Assembly (NCBI GenBank): GCA_964592595.1
Contig: CAZQFH010000019.1
Location: 1-64,000, forward strand
DNA from: UBA5536 sp964592595
GTDB lineage: Bacteria; Bacteroidota; Bacteroidia; Bacteroidales; F082
Direction: 5' to 3'
DNA: 64,000 nucleotides
The first letter of the stretch is position 1. Every line of letters begins with the position of its first letter. Below are positions 8,883-17,322 of the stretch, one piece after another. A program made the position numbers and the translations under genes. The notes beneath the pieces were generated by a model that made no database searches, was not told the origin of the DNA, and worked only from the letters and a program-made list of their open reading frames with translations.

Positions 8883-11447
8883 TTAATCTACAAAATCATT
8901 TAAACTTCTCTTTTCGAATCTCAGCTCATTCAATGGGATATTTCCTGAAGGAAAAAATCTGATATTTGCGGGTCTGCCGGGTTCCAGATCGATGTAGTTA
9001 TTTTCCCATCTGCCATCCGCATCATTGGCGCTAAGCTGCAAATAGCGCACGTAGTTGTCGGATTGTAAGATAATTTCAACAAAATCTTTGCGAGGCATCA
9101 AGCGCATATAAACTTCTGATTTTGTCAGTTTTAACTCTTTGGGGCTAACAAAGAAGTAATTATGAAAGGCCAATTCTTTGCCTGATTCTGTTAGTCGTAT
9201 TTTGAGCCATACTTTTCTCTTGTCAATTTTTTGAAGTATCTCGGACGGAACAATACTCGGATAAGCCTTTTGTTGGCCGGATTCCAGCATAACCGGAATG
9301 GACAGGGCATGTAATATATTTCCATTAAAATCGAGCAGATCGGCGTTCATACGGGCATTAACTGGTTGCAAACCGTGGTTTACTATCAATGCTTCGGGTG
9401 TTTTATTGGAAGGGTTTATGCCAATCAGCAACGGTTTATAAAGCCTTTTTAAAAGATAAAAGAGTGCTTTTGGACGGCCAAAAAAATCAATCACTGACCA
9501 GGAAATGCCTGGCCAGGCATCGTTGAGTTGCCATATCAGTGTTCCGCTGCTATGCCCAAATGACAGCCTTTGCGCTTCTATTGCTATTCCTATTCCAAAA
9601 GCCTGAGTAAGTTGGCTCATGTAAATGTAATCCTCAAGCAATTTAGGGACAGGGAAATCAGCCTGCATATAATGATTAATCAAGGCTGTGCCACGAGGAT
9701 GTTTTTGATAGTATTCGAGCCAGGCAGATCCCGGAAACCACTCGTTTTGCGGTGTAACCCTTCTGAGGGTATGAGCATCGGGCATTGCCTGAAAACCAAA
9801 TTCACTGTTGAAACGCCCCACTTTATGTTGATACATCTCAAAAGGCTCTTCGCCCCACCAAACGCCCCAGTAATGGACATCGCCATGGAGCAGGCTTTCG
9901 GGATGTCCCCAACCTGTTGCAGGTGAGCTGGGCCAGTAAAGGGTGTAAGGATCATATTGATGCACCAGATCAGGCAGCATTTGCTCGAAAAGTACTTGAT
10001 AGCCAGTCCGCAAGCTGTCTTTTTCGCTGGAAGACCAACCTAACTGTTTTTCCCATCCCCAATTGTGAAAACCTTCATCAATTTCATTGTTGCCGCACCA
10101 AATCGCCAGCGAAGTTCGGTCGCGGAGTCGTTTGATTTGCTGGGTGGCTTCTTTTTTTACGTTGGATAAAAAAGTCGTATCAGACGGGTACAAAGTATTA
10201 GCAAACATAAAATCCTGCCAAACTAAAATTCCGAGACTATCACAAATGTCATAAAATTCATCCGATGGATATATCCCGCCACCCCACACACGCAGCATAT
10301 TCATCCCGCTTTCGGCAGCGGCCAACAGTGTTTTTTCGGTTGTGGATCCATTAATATTTGCTGTTAGCAAATCGTCAGGCACGTAGTTTGCTCCTCTGGC
10401 GTAAATTTTGAATCCATTGACTTCGAATGCAAATGATTGGCCAATACTGTCGGATTCCTGAATTACTTTCAAGCTTCTCAACCCAATTTTTTTGTTGGAA
10501 CTATGGATAATATGGTTGCCATCTAAAATTTGAATATCAAAATCATAAAGCGGCTGATTGCCATAACCTATAGGCCACCACAAATCTGGGTTCGAGATAG
10601 TGAAAGGAATCTCAAGTTGATTAATGCCGCTATTCAATTGAATTTTTTCGTCGATTAATTTCCTGCCCTGTTGAAGTAAAATAATTTTGTAGGTTCTGTT
10701 TTGATCGGCCTCTAACTCGCCTGCTAAGGTTAGGTTGGCGCGATCTACATCAACGTGTGGCTGCAAAACCGAAAACGAATTAACTTTTAATTTGCTCCAT
10801 CCCAATAGTTTAACTTGTTTGCTAATTTCAGGGGAAATGATTTTGGGAGCCCAATCCCAGCCCGACTGATACGCCGCCTTGCGTATAAAGGATCTGTTGT
10901 TGGGCAAAGAAGCGCCGGCTTTAGCTTGCAGACTGTCGATGTATGCTGTATGAACCGGGAAAACTATTTTAAGTTGATTTTGGCCTTTTTGCAGGTTTTT
11001 CTTTATATCAAACTCATGGCGTATAAACATATTGTTGGCAACGTAAACCAAGCTGTCGTTCAGGAAAATCTGAGCATAAGTATTGATGCCTTCCAAAAGG
11101 AGAAGCTGATTGTTGTGATCCAGCAGGGTTTCGTCAGGAATAAAATTTGTTTCCCATGTCCATGATTTTTGTGAAAGCGGAGCCAATGTATTTTCAACAT
11201 TAAAATCATGATAGTGAGGTGCCAGTTTATCATCATGTAACAATTGGAAAACGCTATTTGGCAGGTTTACCTGATAAATTGTATCCAGGGTGTCAGCATA
11301 AACGATCCATCCATGGCCAAGGTTTTGAATTGCTGCGCCTCCCGGCCTGTAGCAAGATGACATTGCACTAAGCAACAGTGCCAGCATAGCGCTTTGTATG
11401 GCTGTCAATAGTACTTTTTTAGCTATGAGATTTTTCTTCGGACTCAT
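8883..11447 (-). CDS. GH2 beta-mannosidase, lipoprotein
   Basis: Predicted exo-beta-mannosidase that removes terminal beta-linked mannose, for instance from Man-beta-1,4-GlcNAc of the N-glycan core or from mannan oligosaccharides. The 854-residue protein has a lipoprotein signal with the acceptor Cys32 (LLLSAMSSC), so it should be anchored in the cell envelope. The GH2 beta-mannosidase layout is clear: the sugar-binding domain, AIWCGNNEIDEGFHNWGW with the probable acid/base Glu455, and RFNSEFGFQAMP with the probable nucleophile Glu549. Trp- and Tyr-rich active-site segments (HYWGVWWG) fit the mannosidase branch better than beta-galactosidases. It is a single-gene unit with its own strong promoter, divergent from two small secreted proteins. 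Confidence 0.9.
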   Translation of the reverse strand: MSPKKNLIAKKVLLTAIQSAMLALLLSAMSSCYRPGGAAIQNLGHGWIVYADTLDTIYQVNLPNSVFQLLHDDKLAPHYHDFNVENTLAPLSQKSWTWETNFIPDETLLDHNNQLLLLEGINTYAQIFLNDSLVYVANNMFIRHEFDIKKNLQKGQNQLKIVFPVHTAYIDSLQAKAGASLPNNRSFIRKAAYQSGWDWAPKIISPEISKQVKLLGWSKLKVNSFSVLQPHVDVDRANLTLAGELEADQNRTYKIILLQQGRKLIDEKIQLNSGINQLEIPFTISNPDLWWPIGYGNQPLYDFDIQILDGNHIIHSSNKKIGLRSLKVIQESDSIGQSFAFEVNGFKIYARGANYVPDDLLTANINGSTTEKTLLAAAESGMNMLRVWGGGIYPSDEFYDICDSLGILVWQDFMFANTLYPSDTTFLSNVKKEATQQIKRLRDRTSLAIWCGNNEIDEGFHNWGWEKQLGWSSSEKDSLRTGYQVLFEQMLPDLVHQYDPYTLYWPSSPATGWGHPESLLHGDVHYWGVWWGEEPFEMYQHKVGRFNSEFGFQAMPDAHTLRRVTPQNEWFPGSAWLEYYQKHPRGTALINHYMQADFPVPKLLEDYIYMSQLTQAFGIGIAIEAQRLSFGHSSGTLIWQLNDAWPGISWSVIDFFGRPKALFYLLKRLYKPLLIGINPSNKTPEALIVNHGLQPVNARMNADLLDFNGNILHALSIPVMLESGQQKAYPSIVPSEILQKIDKRKVWLKIRLTESGKELAFHNYFFVSPKELKLTKSEVYMRLMPRKDFVEIILQSDNYVRYLQLSANDADGRWENNYIDLEPGRPANIRFFPSGNIPLNELRFEKRSLNDFVD

Positions 11448-11525
11448 TTCAAAAGCTTAGACAACACAAAGGAGTAAATAGTTCAGCAGTAAATAGCATC
11501 TAATTTCGAGCAAGTGATTATAGAT

Positions 11526-11556
11526 CAAAAGTATTTATTGTGGCTAAAATTAGCAA
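11526..11556 (-). promoter_or_regulatory. Promoter of the beta-mannosidase gene
   Basis: On the minus strand: TTG (11556-11554), exactly 20 nt, then TACTTTTG (11533-11526). Both elements and the spacing fit the Bacteroidota primary-sigma consensus. The leader to the ATG at 11447 would be about 75 nt. Confidence 0.65.
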
Positions 11557-11677
11557 TAAGTTGCTAACATTCGTTTTTTTAAGTCGGCATACTTTTTTTA
11601 AATCTTCTAAGTCCGAAAAAAGATTATTATTGCAGTTGAAATCAAATCATTAATTGAATAATCCAATTTTTTAATTT

Positions 11678-12121
11678 ATGAAAAGGAAATTAGTCACGCT
11701 GGTGATTATGTTCTTCGCATTCACGGTATTAAGTCAGGCACAAGAAAAGTACCAGTTACTGCTGAGTGGGATTAGCATGCAGCAGCGGCAAGCGGAAATA
11801 GCTGTAAAAGGCGAGCATGAACGGACATTAACCAATGGAGCATCAGAGCAGATTTTACTTTACGAAAGTGCAGACGGACTTAAAGTAAAAGTTGACTTCA
11901 CTCCGGTTTTCAAGGGGCGGCGGATGAAATTGAAAAGAACCATTACTGTTGAAACTCCGGAAGGCAAAAGTGTACATTCCCGACAGAAAAAAGCTGTGCA
12001 ATTGCTAAAAGTATCTGTGCCGGGCAGCATGAAGGGACGCGATGCTGTGGAGTTGCTGTATGATAAAAAGCGTCGGCAATCAATCTTTGTTAAGTATGAT
12101 TATAAGCTGAATTACAATTAA
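11678..12121 (+). CDS. Small secreted protein of unknown function
   Basis: A 147-residue protein. The first 22 residues form a typical signal peptide (basic start, hydrophobic core VIMFFAFTVL, cleavage near SQAQ-EKYQ). The mature part is rich in Lys and Arg and appears mainly beta-strand (GLKVKVDFTPVFKGRRMKLK, SIFVKYDYKLNYN). I recognise no family. It is followed 23 nt later by another small exported protein on the same strand, and the two probably form an operon. It is divergent from the beta-mannosidase, which does not by itself imply a glycan role. Confidence 0.6.
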   Translation: MKRKLVTLVIMFFAFTVLSQAQEKYQLLLSGISMQQRQAEIAVKGEHERTLTNGASEQILLYESADGLKVKVDFTPVFKGRRMKLKRTITVETPEGKSVHSRQKKAVQLLKVSVPGSMKGRDAVELLYDKKRRQSIFVKYDYKLNYN

Positions 12122-12144
12122 TTATAACCAAACATTTTTTTATC

Positions 12145-12543
12145 ATGAAGAAAAGTCAGATTTTTATGCTGGGTCTTGCCCTGATTGCAATTAGCAGTGT
12201 GCTATACAGTTTTCGTTCACCAGCACCACAGGATGGTCAAATCAAATGGTTGCAGATAACTGTTGTGGAATCTGTGATTCCCGGAGGAGCCGGAAGGTCG
12301 CGAATGATTACCATTGATGAAAACGGCAAAACAGATGAGGTTAAAATCAATAATTTTTTCAGCTTGGCCGGGATTAACTTCAATAATATCCGCGAAAACG
12401 ATCAAACTGTAACCAACGAGATCCAAGATCTAACCAATCAGGGTTGGGTGCTGGAGCATATTTCTTCTGGTGTATTCTCGGGAAACCAGAACAATACCAA
12501 TGGTATCTTTTTGACGCGTTATTTGTTTAAAAAGACGGAGTAG
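12145..12543 (+). CDS. Small exported protein of unknown function
   Basis: A 132-residue protein starting MKKSQIFMLGLALIAISSVL, a signal peptide or N-terminal membrane anchor. The rest (KWLQITVVESVIPGGAGRS and LTNQGWVLEHISSGVF) reads as a compact alpha/beta domain. The segment LTNQGWVLEHIS resembles the small DUF4177-type fold, in which a Trp follows a helix, but this is a weak impression. It is the second gene of a pair with the secreted protein at 11678 and is followed by a possible terminator shared with convergent cutC. Confidence 0.55.
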   Translation: MKKSQIFMLGLALIAISSVLYSFRSPAPQDGQIKWLQITVVESVIPGGAGRSRMITIDENGKTDEVKINNFFSLAGINFNNIRENDQTVTNEIQDLTNQGWVLEHISSGVFSGNQNNTNGIFLTRYLFKKTE

Positions 12544-12560
12544 TAGGTTGAGTTTGCATC

Positions 12561-12606
12561 AAAAAGAGCCACAAATCCTTGATTTGGAAACATAGGGATT
12601 GCTCTT
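12561..12606 (-). terminator. Candidate intrinsic terminator of cutC
   Basis: AAGAGC (12564-12569) pairs with GCTCTT (12601-12606), and AATCC (12574-12578) pairs with GGATT (12596-12600), with a 4-nt bulge on one side. On the minus strand the stem runs into TTTTT, which fits termination of cutC. The loop is rather long. Confidence 0.4.
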
Positions 12607-12638
12607 GTTGATTTATAGCAAATTGTTTTTTTTCTGAT

Positions 12639-13388
12639 TCATTTGATGCTATACCCATTGATTTGGAGTTGATTGATCAGTTGCTTTATCATACCGGGGT
12701 CGGATGCAAGGGTTTGCATGCTAGCAGCGGTTTTGTCGGTTCCTTTGGGCCAGGCGTCAGGCAGAGGAAGTTTTTGTTTGGCGCTCAGGTGGATAGCGTT
12801 GATCTTAGTCATGCGAAGCAAATCAATCACATTGCCTGCCAGTATGCCTCCGCCTGCCATCACTTCGATTTGCCTGCCATATTTTTCATGCATTTTTGCT
12901 ATGATGGAAGCGCCCTGCCTTGCCTCCGGGAATCCTCCTGAAGTAAGCACAGTATCAAAGCCCAGATCAATTATTTTGGATAACTGTTCCAATGGATTCA
13001 TGCAGGCATCAATGGCACGATGAAAAGTTAGCCTAAGGCCCGAAGCTGCTTTTACTAAAGCGTTCAGAGCGTGCATTTCCAAATTTCCATCCGGTTTCAA
13101 TGCTCCGATCACTATACCTTCAAATCCCATTGATTTGACAAGTTCAATATCCCGGAGCATTTGTTCTTGTTCGTGTTTGGAATAACAGTAGTGCCCGCCA
13201 CGAGGCCTGATAAGCACATGAACCGGAATGTTTTTAAAACCAGACGCAAGCTGCAAACAGCCATAAGAGGGTGTGATGCCTCCAATTTCGAGGTTTTCGC
13301 ATAGTTCAATTCTTGTTGCTCCCGAAACTTGCCCAATGAGCATCGACTCTATTCCGTTTGCACATATTTCAAAGGTGATAGTTTGCAT
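12639..13388 (-). CDS. cutC: CutC family protein (copper homeostasis)
   Basis: A 249-residue TIM-barrel protein of the CutC family, which was linked to copper tolerance in Escherichia coli although its biochemical role is unsettled. Signature stretches include FEICANGIESMLIGQVSGAT, RIELCENLEIGGITPSYG, VLIRPRGGHYCYSKHE and TFHRAIDACMNPLEQL. The frame is open up to 13568, but the ATG at 13388 gives the normal N-terminus and length; the extra 60 codons lie over the promoter of the divergent amylase. It is probably a single-gene unit. Confidence 0.92.
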   Translation of the reverse strand: MQTITFEICANGIESMLIGQVSGATRIELCENLEIGGITPSYGCLQLASGFKNIPVHVLIRPRGGHYCYSKHEQEQMLRDIELVKSMGFEGIVIGALKPDGNLEMHALNALVKAASGLRLTFHRAIDACMNPLEQLSKIIDLGFDTVLTSGGFPEARQGASIIAKMHEKYGRQIEVMAGGGILAGNVIDLLRMTKINAIHLSAKQKLPLPDAWPKGTDKTAASMQTLASDPGMIKQLINQLQINGYSIK

Positions 13389-13501
13389 TTGAAAAAGATA
13401 TTTCAATGCAAAGTTCGTTATTTTGTGAATGTAATAAGTAACTGCCAGCCGGCAAAAGCATACGATTGCAATTGTAAGCCGACTATTGAACAAAATTTCT
13501 A

Positions 13502-13532
13502 TTGACCAACTTAATAATAAAGTGTATTTTTG
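13502..13532 (+). promoter_or_regulatory. Promoter of the amylase/branching-enzyme operon
   Basis: TTG (13502-13504), 20 nt, TATTTTTG (13525-13532): an exact match to the phylum consensus. The ATG at 13551 lies 18 nt beyond the -7 element, leaving a very short leader. An in-frame TTG at 13530 lies inside the element and is not the start. Confidence 0.7.
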
Positions 13533-13550
13533 AGAATCAAAACCACAAGG

Positions 13551-15293
13551 ATGATCAACATCTATCAACTTTTCCCAAGACTTTTCGGTAATCAGGAATC
13601 AAATGTAAAACCCTACGGTTCAATAGTGGAGAATGGTTGTGGCAAATTTGAAGCCGTCAATGATCATGCTTTGGATGCATTGCAGGAACTTGGCATTACT
13701 CACATTTGGCTAACAGGAATTATCAGGCATGCCACACTTACCGATTACAGCACTTGCAGATTAGCTGCTGCCCATCCTCAAACAGTAAAAGGTGTTGCAG
13801 GATCACCTTATGCCATTACCGATTATTTTGATGTTTGTCCCGATTTGGCAACCGATCCCGAACGGCGCATGCAAGAGTTTGAGGCCTTAGTCGAACGCAT
13901 TCATCAAAAAGGCATGGGCGTGCTAATTGATTTTGTGCCGAACCATGTAGCACGCAGTTATGCTTCTTTTGCCAAACCCGAAGGAATTCCCGATCTGGGA
14001 GAAGGTGATTGCAGCTCTTTGGCTTTTAGTCCAGAGAATAATTTCTATTACCTGCCCGGCCAAAAGTTGCAACTGCCCGACCTGGCAAATCAATTGGGGA
14101 AACCCATTGAGCCTTATGAGGAATTCCCGGCCAAAGTTACCGGCAACGACTGCTTTTCGGCCTCGCCATCGATAAACGACTGGTACGATACTGTTAAGTT
14201 AAACTATGGTAAGGATTTAGAAAGTGGTGAACAAATTATTGAGCCCACGCCTGATACCTGGCAAAGAATACATGAGATTTTGAACTTTTGGGCAGCCAAA
14301 GGAGTGGACGGTTTTCGTGTGGATATGGCCGGAATGGTTCCTGTTGCATTTTGGCAATGGCTGATACCTCAATTGAAACAGGATTATGAAGCCTTGATGC
14401 TGATTGCCGAGATTTATGAGCCAGAATTATATCATGATTTTGTGCATGCCGGTTTTGATTTTTTATACGACAAGGTTGGTCTTTACAACCGTATGGAAGC
14501 AATATTACGACATGGTCAGGCTGCCGAATCTATCAGCATCTGCTGGAAAATGCTTCAGGGTCTTGATGATAAAATGCTGCGTTTTACGGAAAATCATGAT
14601 GAAGTCCGGCTTGCTTCGCCACATTTTCTAAACGATCCTTTTGCAGCTTTGCCTGCTGTGAGCCTGAGTGCGTTGATGCATCGCGGCCCATTTATGATCT
14701 ACAACGGACAGGAATCGGGCGAAAGGGCGGAGGGAGCTATGGGATATAGCGGCGACGATGGCCGAACAAGTATTTTCGATTATACCTGCATGCCTCAGCA
14801 TCAGCAATGGTACAACGATGGAAACTGTGATGGCAGAAAACTTAGTGAATCTCAAATGGCTCTGCGTAATTTTTATAAACAGATGCTCAGGCTGAGGTTG
14901 AGCAGCAAAGCATTCAGCAAAGGACATTTTTACGATTTGATGTGGGCTAATCCCTGGTACACCAATTTCGATCCGAGATATGTGTATGCCTTTTTGCGTT
15001 ATTTGGAGGATGAGCGATATCTGGTATTGGTAAATTTTAATCGAAACGAAAGCCGTAATATGTGTGTAAATATTCCGGAAGATGCACAGGAAATGGCAAA
15101 AATTTGTGCAGCTAAGTCCCGCAGATGCTGGATAGCTGAAAATATCTTTGAGGACTCGGATAAACTGACTTTCGACCCGGAGCGAATCGCGAGCGAAGGC
15201 ATACGGGTACATTTGGAGCCTCTGCAAACCATAATTTACAAACTACAACCTATTCCAAAAAGCTATGACAACTCCAATTATGAGAATTGTTGA
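13551..15293 (+). CDS. GH13 alpha-amylase family enzyme, cytoplasmic
   Basis: A 580-residue GH13 enzyme (MINIYQLFPRLFGNQ) with no signal peptide, so it acts on intracellular alpha-glucan. The catalytic triad is complete: Asp258 in GFRVDMAGMVP, Glu287 in LIAEIYEP and Asp350 in TENHDEVR. FVPNHVAR is conserved region I. Its last 29 bases overlap the start of a branching-enzyme gene, so the pair is cotranscribed and probably acts together on glycogen-like polymer, with the amylase shortening or remodelling chains. Exact specificity (alpha-amylase, debranching or transferase) cannot be read from the sequence. Confidence 0.88.
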   Translation: MINIYQLFPRLFGNQESNVKPYGSIVENGCGKFEAVNDHALDALQELGITHIWLTGIIRHATLTDYSTCRLAAAHPQTVKGVAGSPYAITDYFDVCPDLATDPERRMQEFEALVERIHQKGMGVLIDFVPNHVARSYASFAKPEGIPDLGEGDCSSLAFSPENNFYYLPGQKLQLPDLANQLGKPIEPYEEFPAKVTGNDCFSASPSINDWYDTVKLNYGKDLESGEQIIEPTPDTWQRIHEILNFWAAKGVDGFRVDMAGMVPVAFWQWLIPQLKQDYEALMLIAEIYEPELYHDFVHAGFDFLYDKVGLYNRMEAILRHGQAAESISICWKMLQGLDDKMLRFTENHDEVRLASPHFLNDPFAALPAVSLSALMHRGPFMIYNGQESGERAEGAMGYSGDDGRTSIFDYTCMPQHQQWYNDGNCDGRKLSESQMALRNFYKQMLRLRLSSKAFSKGHFYDLMWANPWYTNFDPRYVYAFLRYLEDERYLVLVNFNRNESRNMCVNIPEDAQEMAKICAAKSRRCWIAENIFEDSDKLTFDPERIASEGIRVHLEPLQTIIYKLQPIPKSYDNSNYENC

Positions 15294-17310
15294 ACAAGAT
15301 GCCTGGCTCGAACCAGTTAGTCAGGCAGTTACTGAAAGGTATTTAAGATTTAAAGGGCGACTACAGGAACTGGAACAGCATTATGGAAGCCTTAAAGCTT
15401 TCGCCACCGCTGATAAACTTTTTGGGTTCAACTATGATTCCATACGCAAAGGATGGTGGTATAGAGAATGGGTTCCTGCTGCTTCACAGCTTTTTATTAT
15501 GGGCGATTTTAACAAATGGAACAAATACAGTCATCCGTTGATGAACAATGGTAAAGGGATTTGGGAGATCTTTTTTGACGATAAATCCTATCATTCATCG
15601 CTCGTTCATGAAAGCCTGTATAAGCTTATCGTGCAATCGCAAATTGGTGAAAATGAACGTATTCCTGTTTATGCCAAAAGGGTTATTCAAGATGACAACA
15701 CCAAAGATTTTGCAGCTCAGTTCTGGAATCCCCCAAAGGCTTATAAGTCTAAAAGCAAAACTCCTGTTTTTCATCCAAATCAGCCATTGCTCATCTACGA
15801 ATCGCACGTAGGAATGGCACAGGAAAAAGAAGGTGTTGGGACTTACACCGAATTCAGGGATAAAATTTTACCTCGAATAGTAAAGGCAGGTTACAATGCA
15901 ATTCAGTTGATGGCTATCGCCGAGCACCCCTATTATGGCTCATTTGGCTATCATGTGGCCAATTTTTTTGCACCAAGCAGTCGTTTTGGCACTCCCGAAG
16001 AGCTAAAATCATTGGTTGACAGGGCTCACGAATTAGGCTTGCTCGTTATTATGGATATTGTTCATTCACACACTGTTAAGAATACCCGCGAAGGTCTTAA
16101 TCTTTTTGATGGCACCGATTACCAATATACCCATCATGGCAGTCGTGGCGATCATCCCCAATGGGACTCAAAGCTGTTTAACTATGGCAAGGAAGAAGTG
16201 CTTCAGATGCTGCTTTCGAATGTGAGGTATTGGATTGAGGAGTTTGGGTTCGATGGTTATCGCTTTGATGGAGTTACGTCGATGTTGTATTTCCATCACG
16301 GCATGGGCGTAAGCTTCGACCAGCCCGAAAAGTTTTTCACTGAGGGTGTGGAGTTTGATGCTGTGACTTACCTACAGTTGGCCAACACACTAATTCACCA
16401 GTTAAATCCGGCTAATCTTTCCATAGCCGAAGAAGTGAGCGGCATGCCGGGTTTATGTAAATCTATCGAAGACGGAGGTATTGGGTTCGATTATCGTCTG
16501 GGTATGGGTCTTCCTGATTTCTGGATTAAATTGCTTAAAGATCAGCAGGATGAGGCATGGAATATCCATGAGATGTATCATACGATGACCAACAGACATT
16601 TTGACGTCAAAACCGTGGCTTATGCCGAATCGCATGATCAGGCACTGGTGGGCGACAAAACAATTGCTTTTCGGCTGATGGACAAGGATATGTATTTTCA
16701 TATGGCCAAAGCAGAAGAAAGTCTGGTGATTGATCGCGGAATTGCTTTGCACAAGATGATTCGCTTGTTTACCATTTCGCTTGGTGGTGAGGCATGGCTT
16801 AATTTTATGGGCAACGAGTTTGGTCATCCGGAATGGATCGACTTTCCACGTGAGGGAAACAACTGGAGCTATAAACATGCACGCCGCCAATGGTCGTTGA
16901 TAGAAAAAGATTATCTGAAATATCACTGGCTTTCAGATTTCGACAGGGCAATGCTGCAATTGATGAAGGATTATCAAATCATGCTGGCTTTGCCTCCATG
17001 GCTGCTTAAAGCTGATGAGGCATGCAAAACGATTGTCTTTGAGCGGAATCACCTTGTTTTTGTCTTTAATTGGCATCCAGCTGATTCCATTCCGGACTAT
17101 GAAATACCGCTCAAACAAACTGGTGATTATGAGTTGCTCTTGTCAACAGACGACTTGCTTTTCGGAGGTTTTGGAAGGATGGATAAAACTATTCACTACC
17201 CAAGTTATTTAAGAGACGAACAGCCTTTTATGAAGATTTACAATACCAATCGCACGGCAATGATTTTTAAGCCTGCCAAGATTAAGCCTGCCAAGATTAA
17301 AATGAAATAA
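15265..17310 (+). CDS. glgB: 1,4-alpha-glucan branching enzyme, eukaryote-like GH13 type
   Basis: A 681-residue enzyme with an N-terminal CBM48-like domain (ADKLFGFNYDSIRKGWWYRE, then FIMGDFNKWN) and a GH13 barrel. It transfers cut alpha-1,4 chains to form alpha-1,6 branches in glycogen. Catalytic residues are Asp335 (GYRFDGVTSMLY), Glu389 (SIAEEVSG) and Asp458 (AESHDQAL). The motifs follow the plant/animal-like subfamily more than the classical bacterial GlgB. The start at 15265 overlaps the amylase gene by 29 bp; a second ATG at 15280 would cut the overlap to 14 bp. The C-terminus carries a perfect 15-bp tandem repeat giving PAKIK twice. No glgA or glgC lies in the window. Confidence 0.9.
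   Translation: MTTPIMRIVEQDAWLEPVSQAVTERYLRFKGRLQELEQHYGSLKAFATADKLFGFNYDSIRKGWWYREWVPAASQLFIMGDFNKWNKYSHPLMNNGKGIWEIFFDDKSYHSSLVHESLYKLIVQSQIGENERIPVYAKRVIQDDNTKDFAAQFWNPPKAYKSKSKTPVFHPNQPLLIYESHVGMAQEKEGVGTYTEFRDKILPRIVKAGYNAIQLMAIAEHPYYGSFGYHVANFFAPSSRFGTPEELKSLVDRAHELGLLVIMDIVHSHTVKNTREGLNLFDGTDYQYTHHGSRGDHPQWDSKLFNYGKEEVLQMLLSNVRYWIEEFGFDGYRFDGVTSMLYFHHGMGVSFDQPEKFFTEGVEFDAVTYLQLANTLIHQLNPANLSIAEEVSGMPGLCKSIEDGGIGFDYRLGMGLPDFWIKLLKDQQDEAWNIHEMYHTMTNRHFDVKTVAYAESHDQALVGDKTIAFRLMDKDMYFHMAKAEESLVIDRGIALHKMIRLFTISLGGEAWLNFMGNEFGHPEWIDFPREGNNWSYKHARRQWSLIEKDYLKYHWLSDFDRAMLQLMKDYQIMLALPPWLLKADEACKTIVFERNHLVFVFNWHPADSIPDYEIPLKQTGDYELLLSTDDLLFGGFGRMDKTIHYPSYLRDEQPFMKIYNTNRTAMIFKPAKIKPAKIKMK
17269..17298 (+). 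repeat. 15-bp direct tandem repeat in the glgB 3' end
   Basis: AAGCCTGCCAAGATT occurs twice head to tail (17269-17283 and 17284-17298). It encodes KPAKI KPAKI just before the stop and probably arose by slippage. It adds a small basic tail. Confidence 0.9.
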
Positions 17311-17322
17311 ATAATATTGCTG

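Noticed and set aside
13389..13568. 60-codon N-terminal extension of CutC
   Set aside because: The extension crosses the promoter and start of the divergent amylase gene and does not resemble CutC; the ATG at 13388 gives the family's normal length.
14628..15227. Long minus-strand reading frame (199 codons) opposite the GH13 amylase
   Set aside because: It lies wholly inside a gene with a complete GH13 catalytic triad, has no recognisable domain or promoter, and is an antisense shadow.
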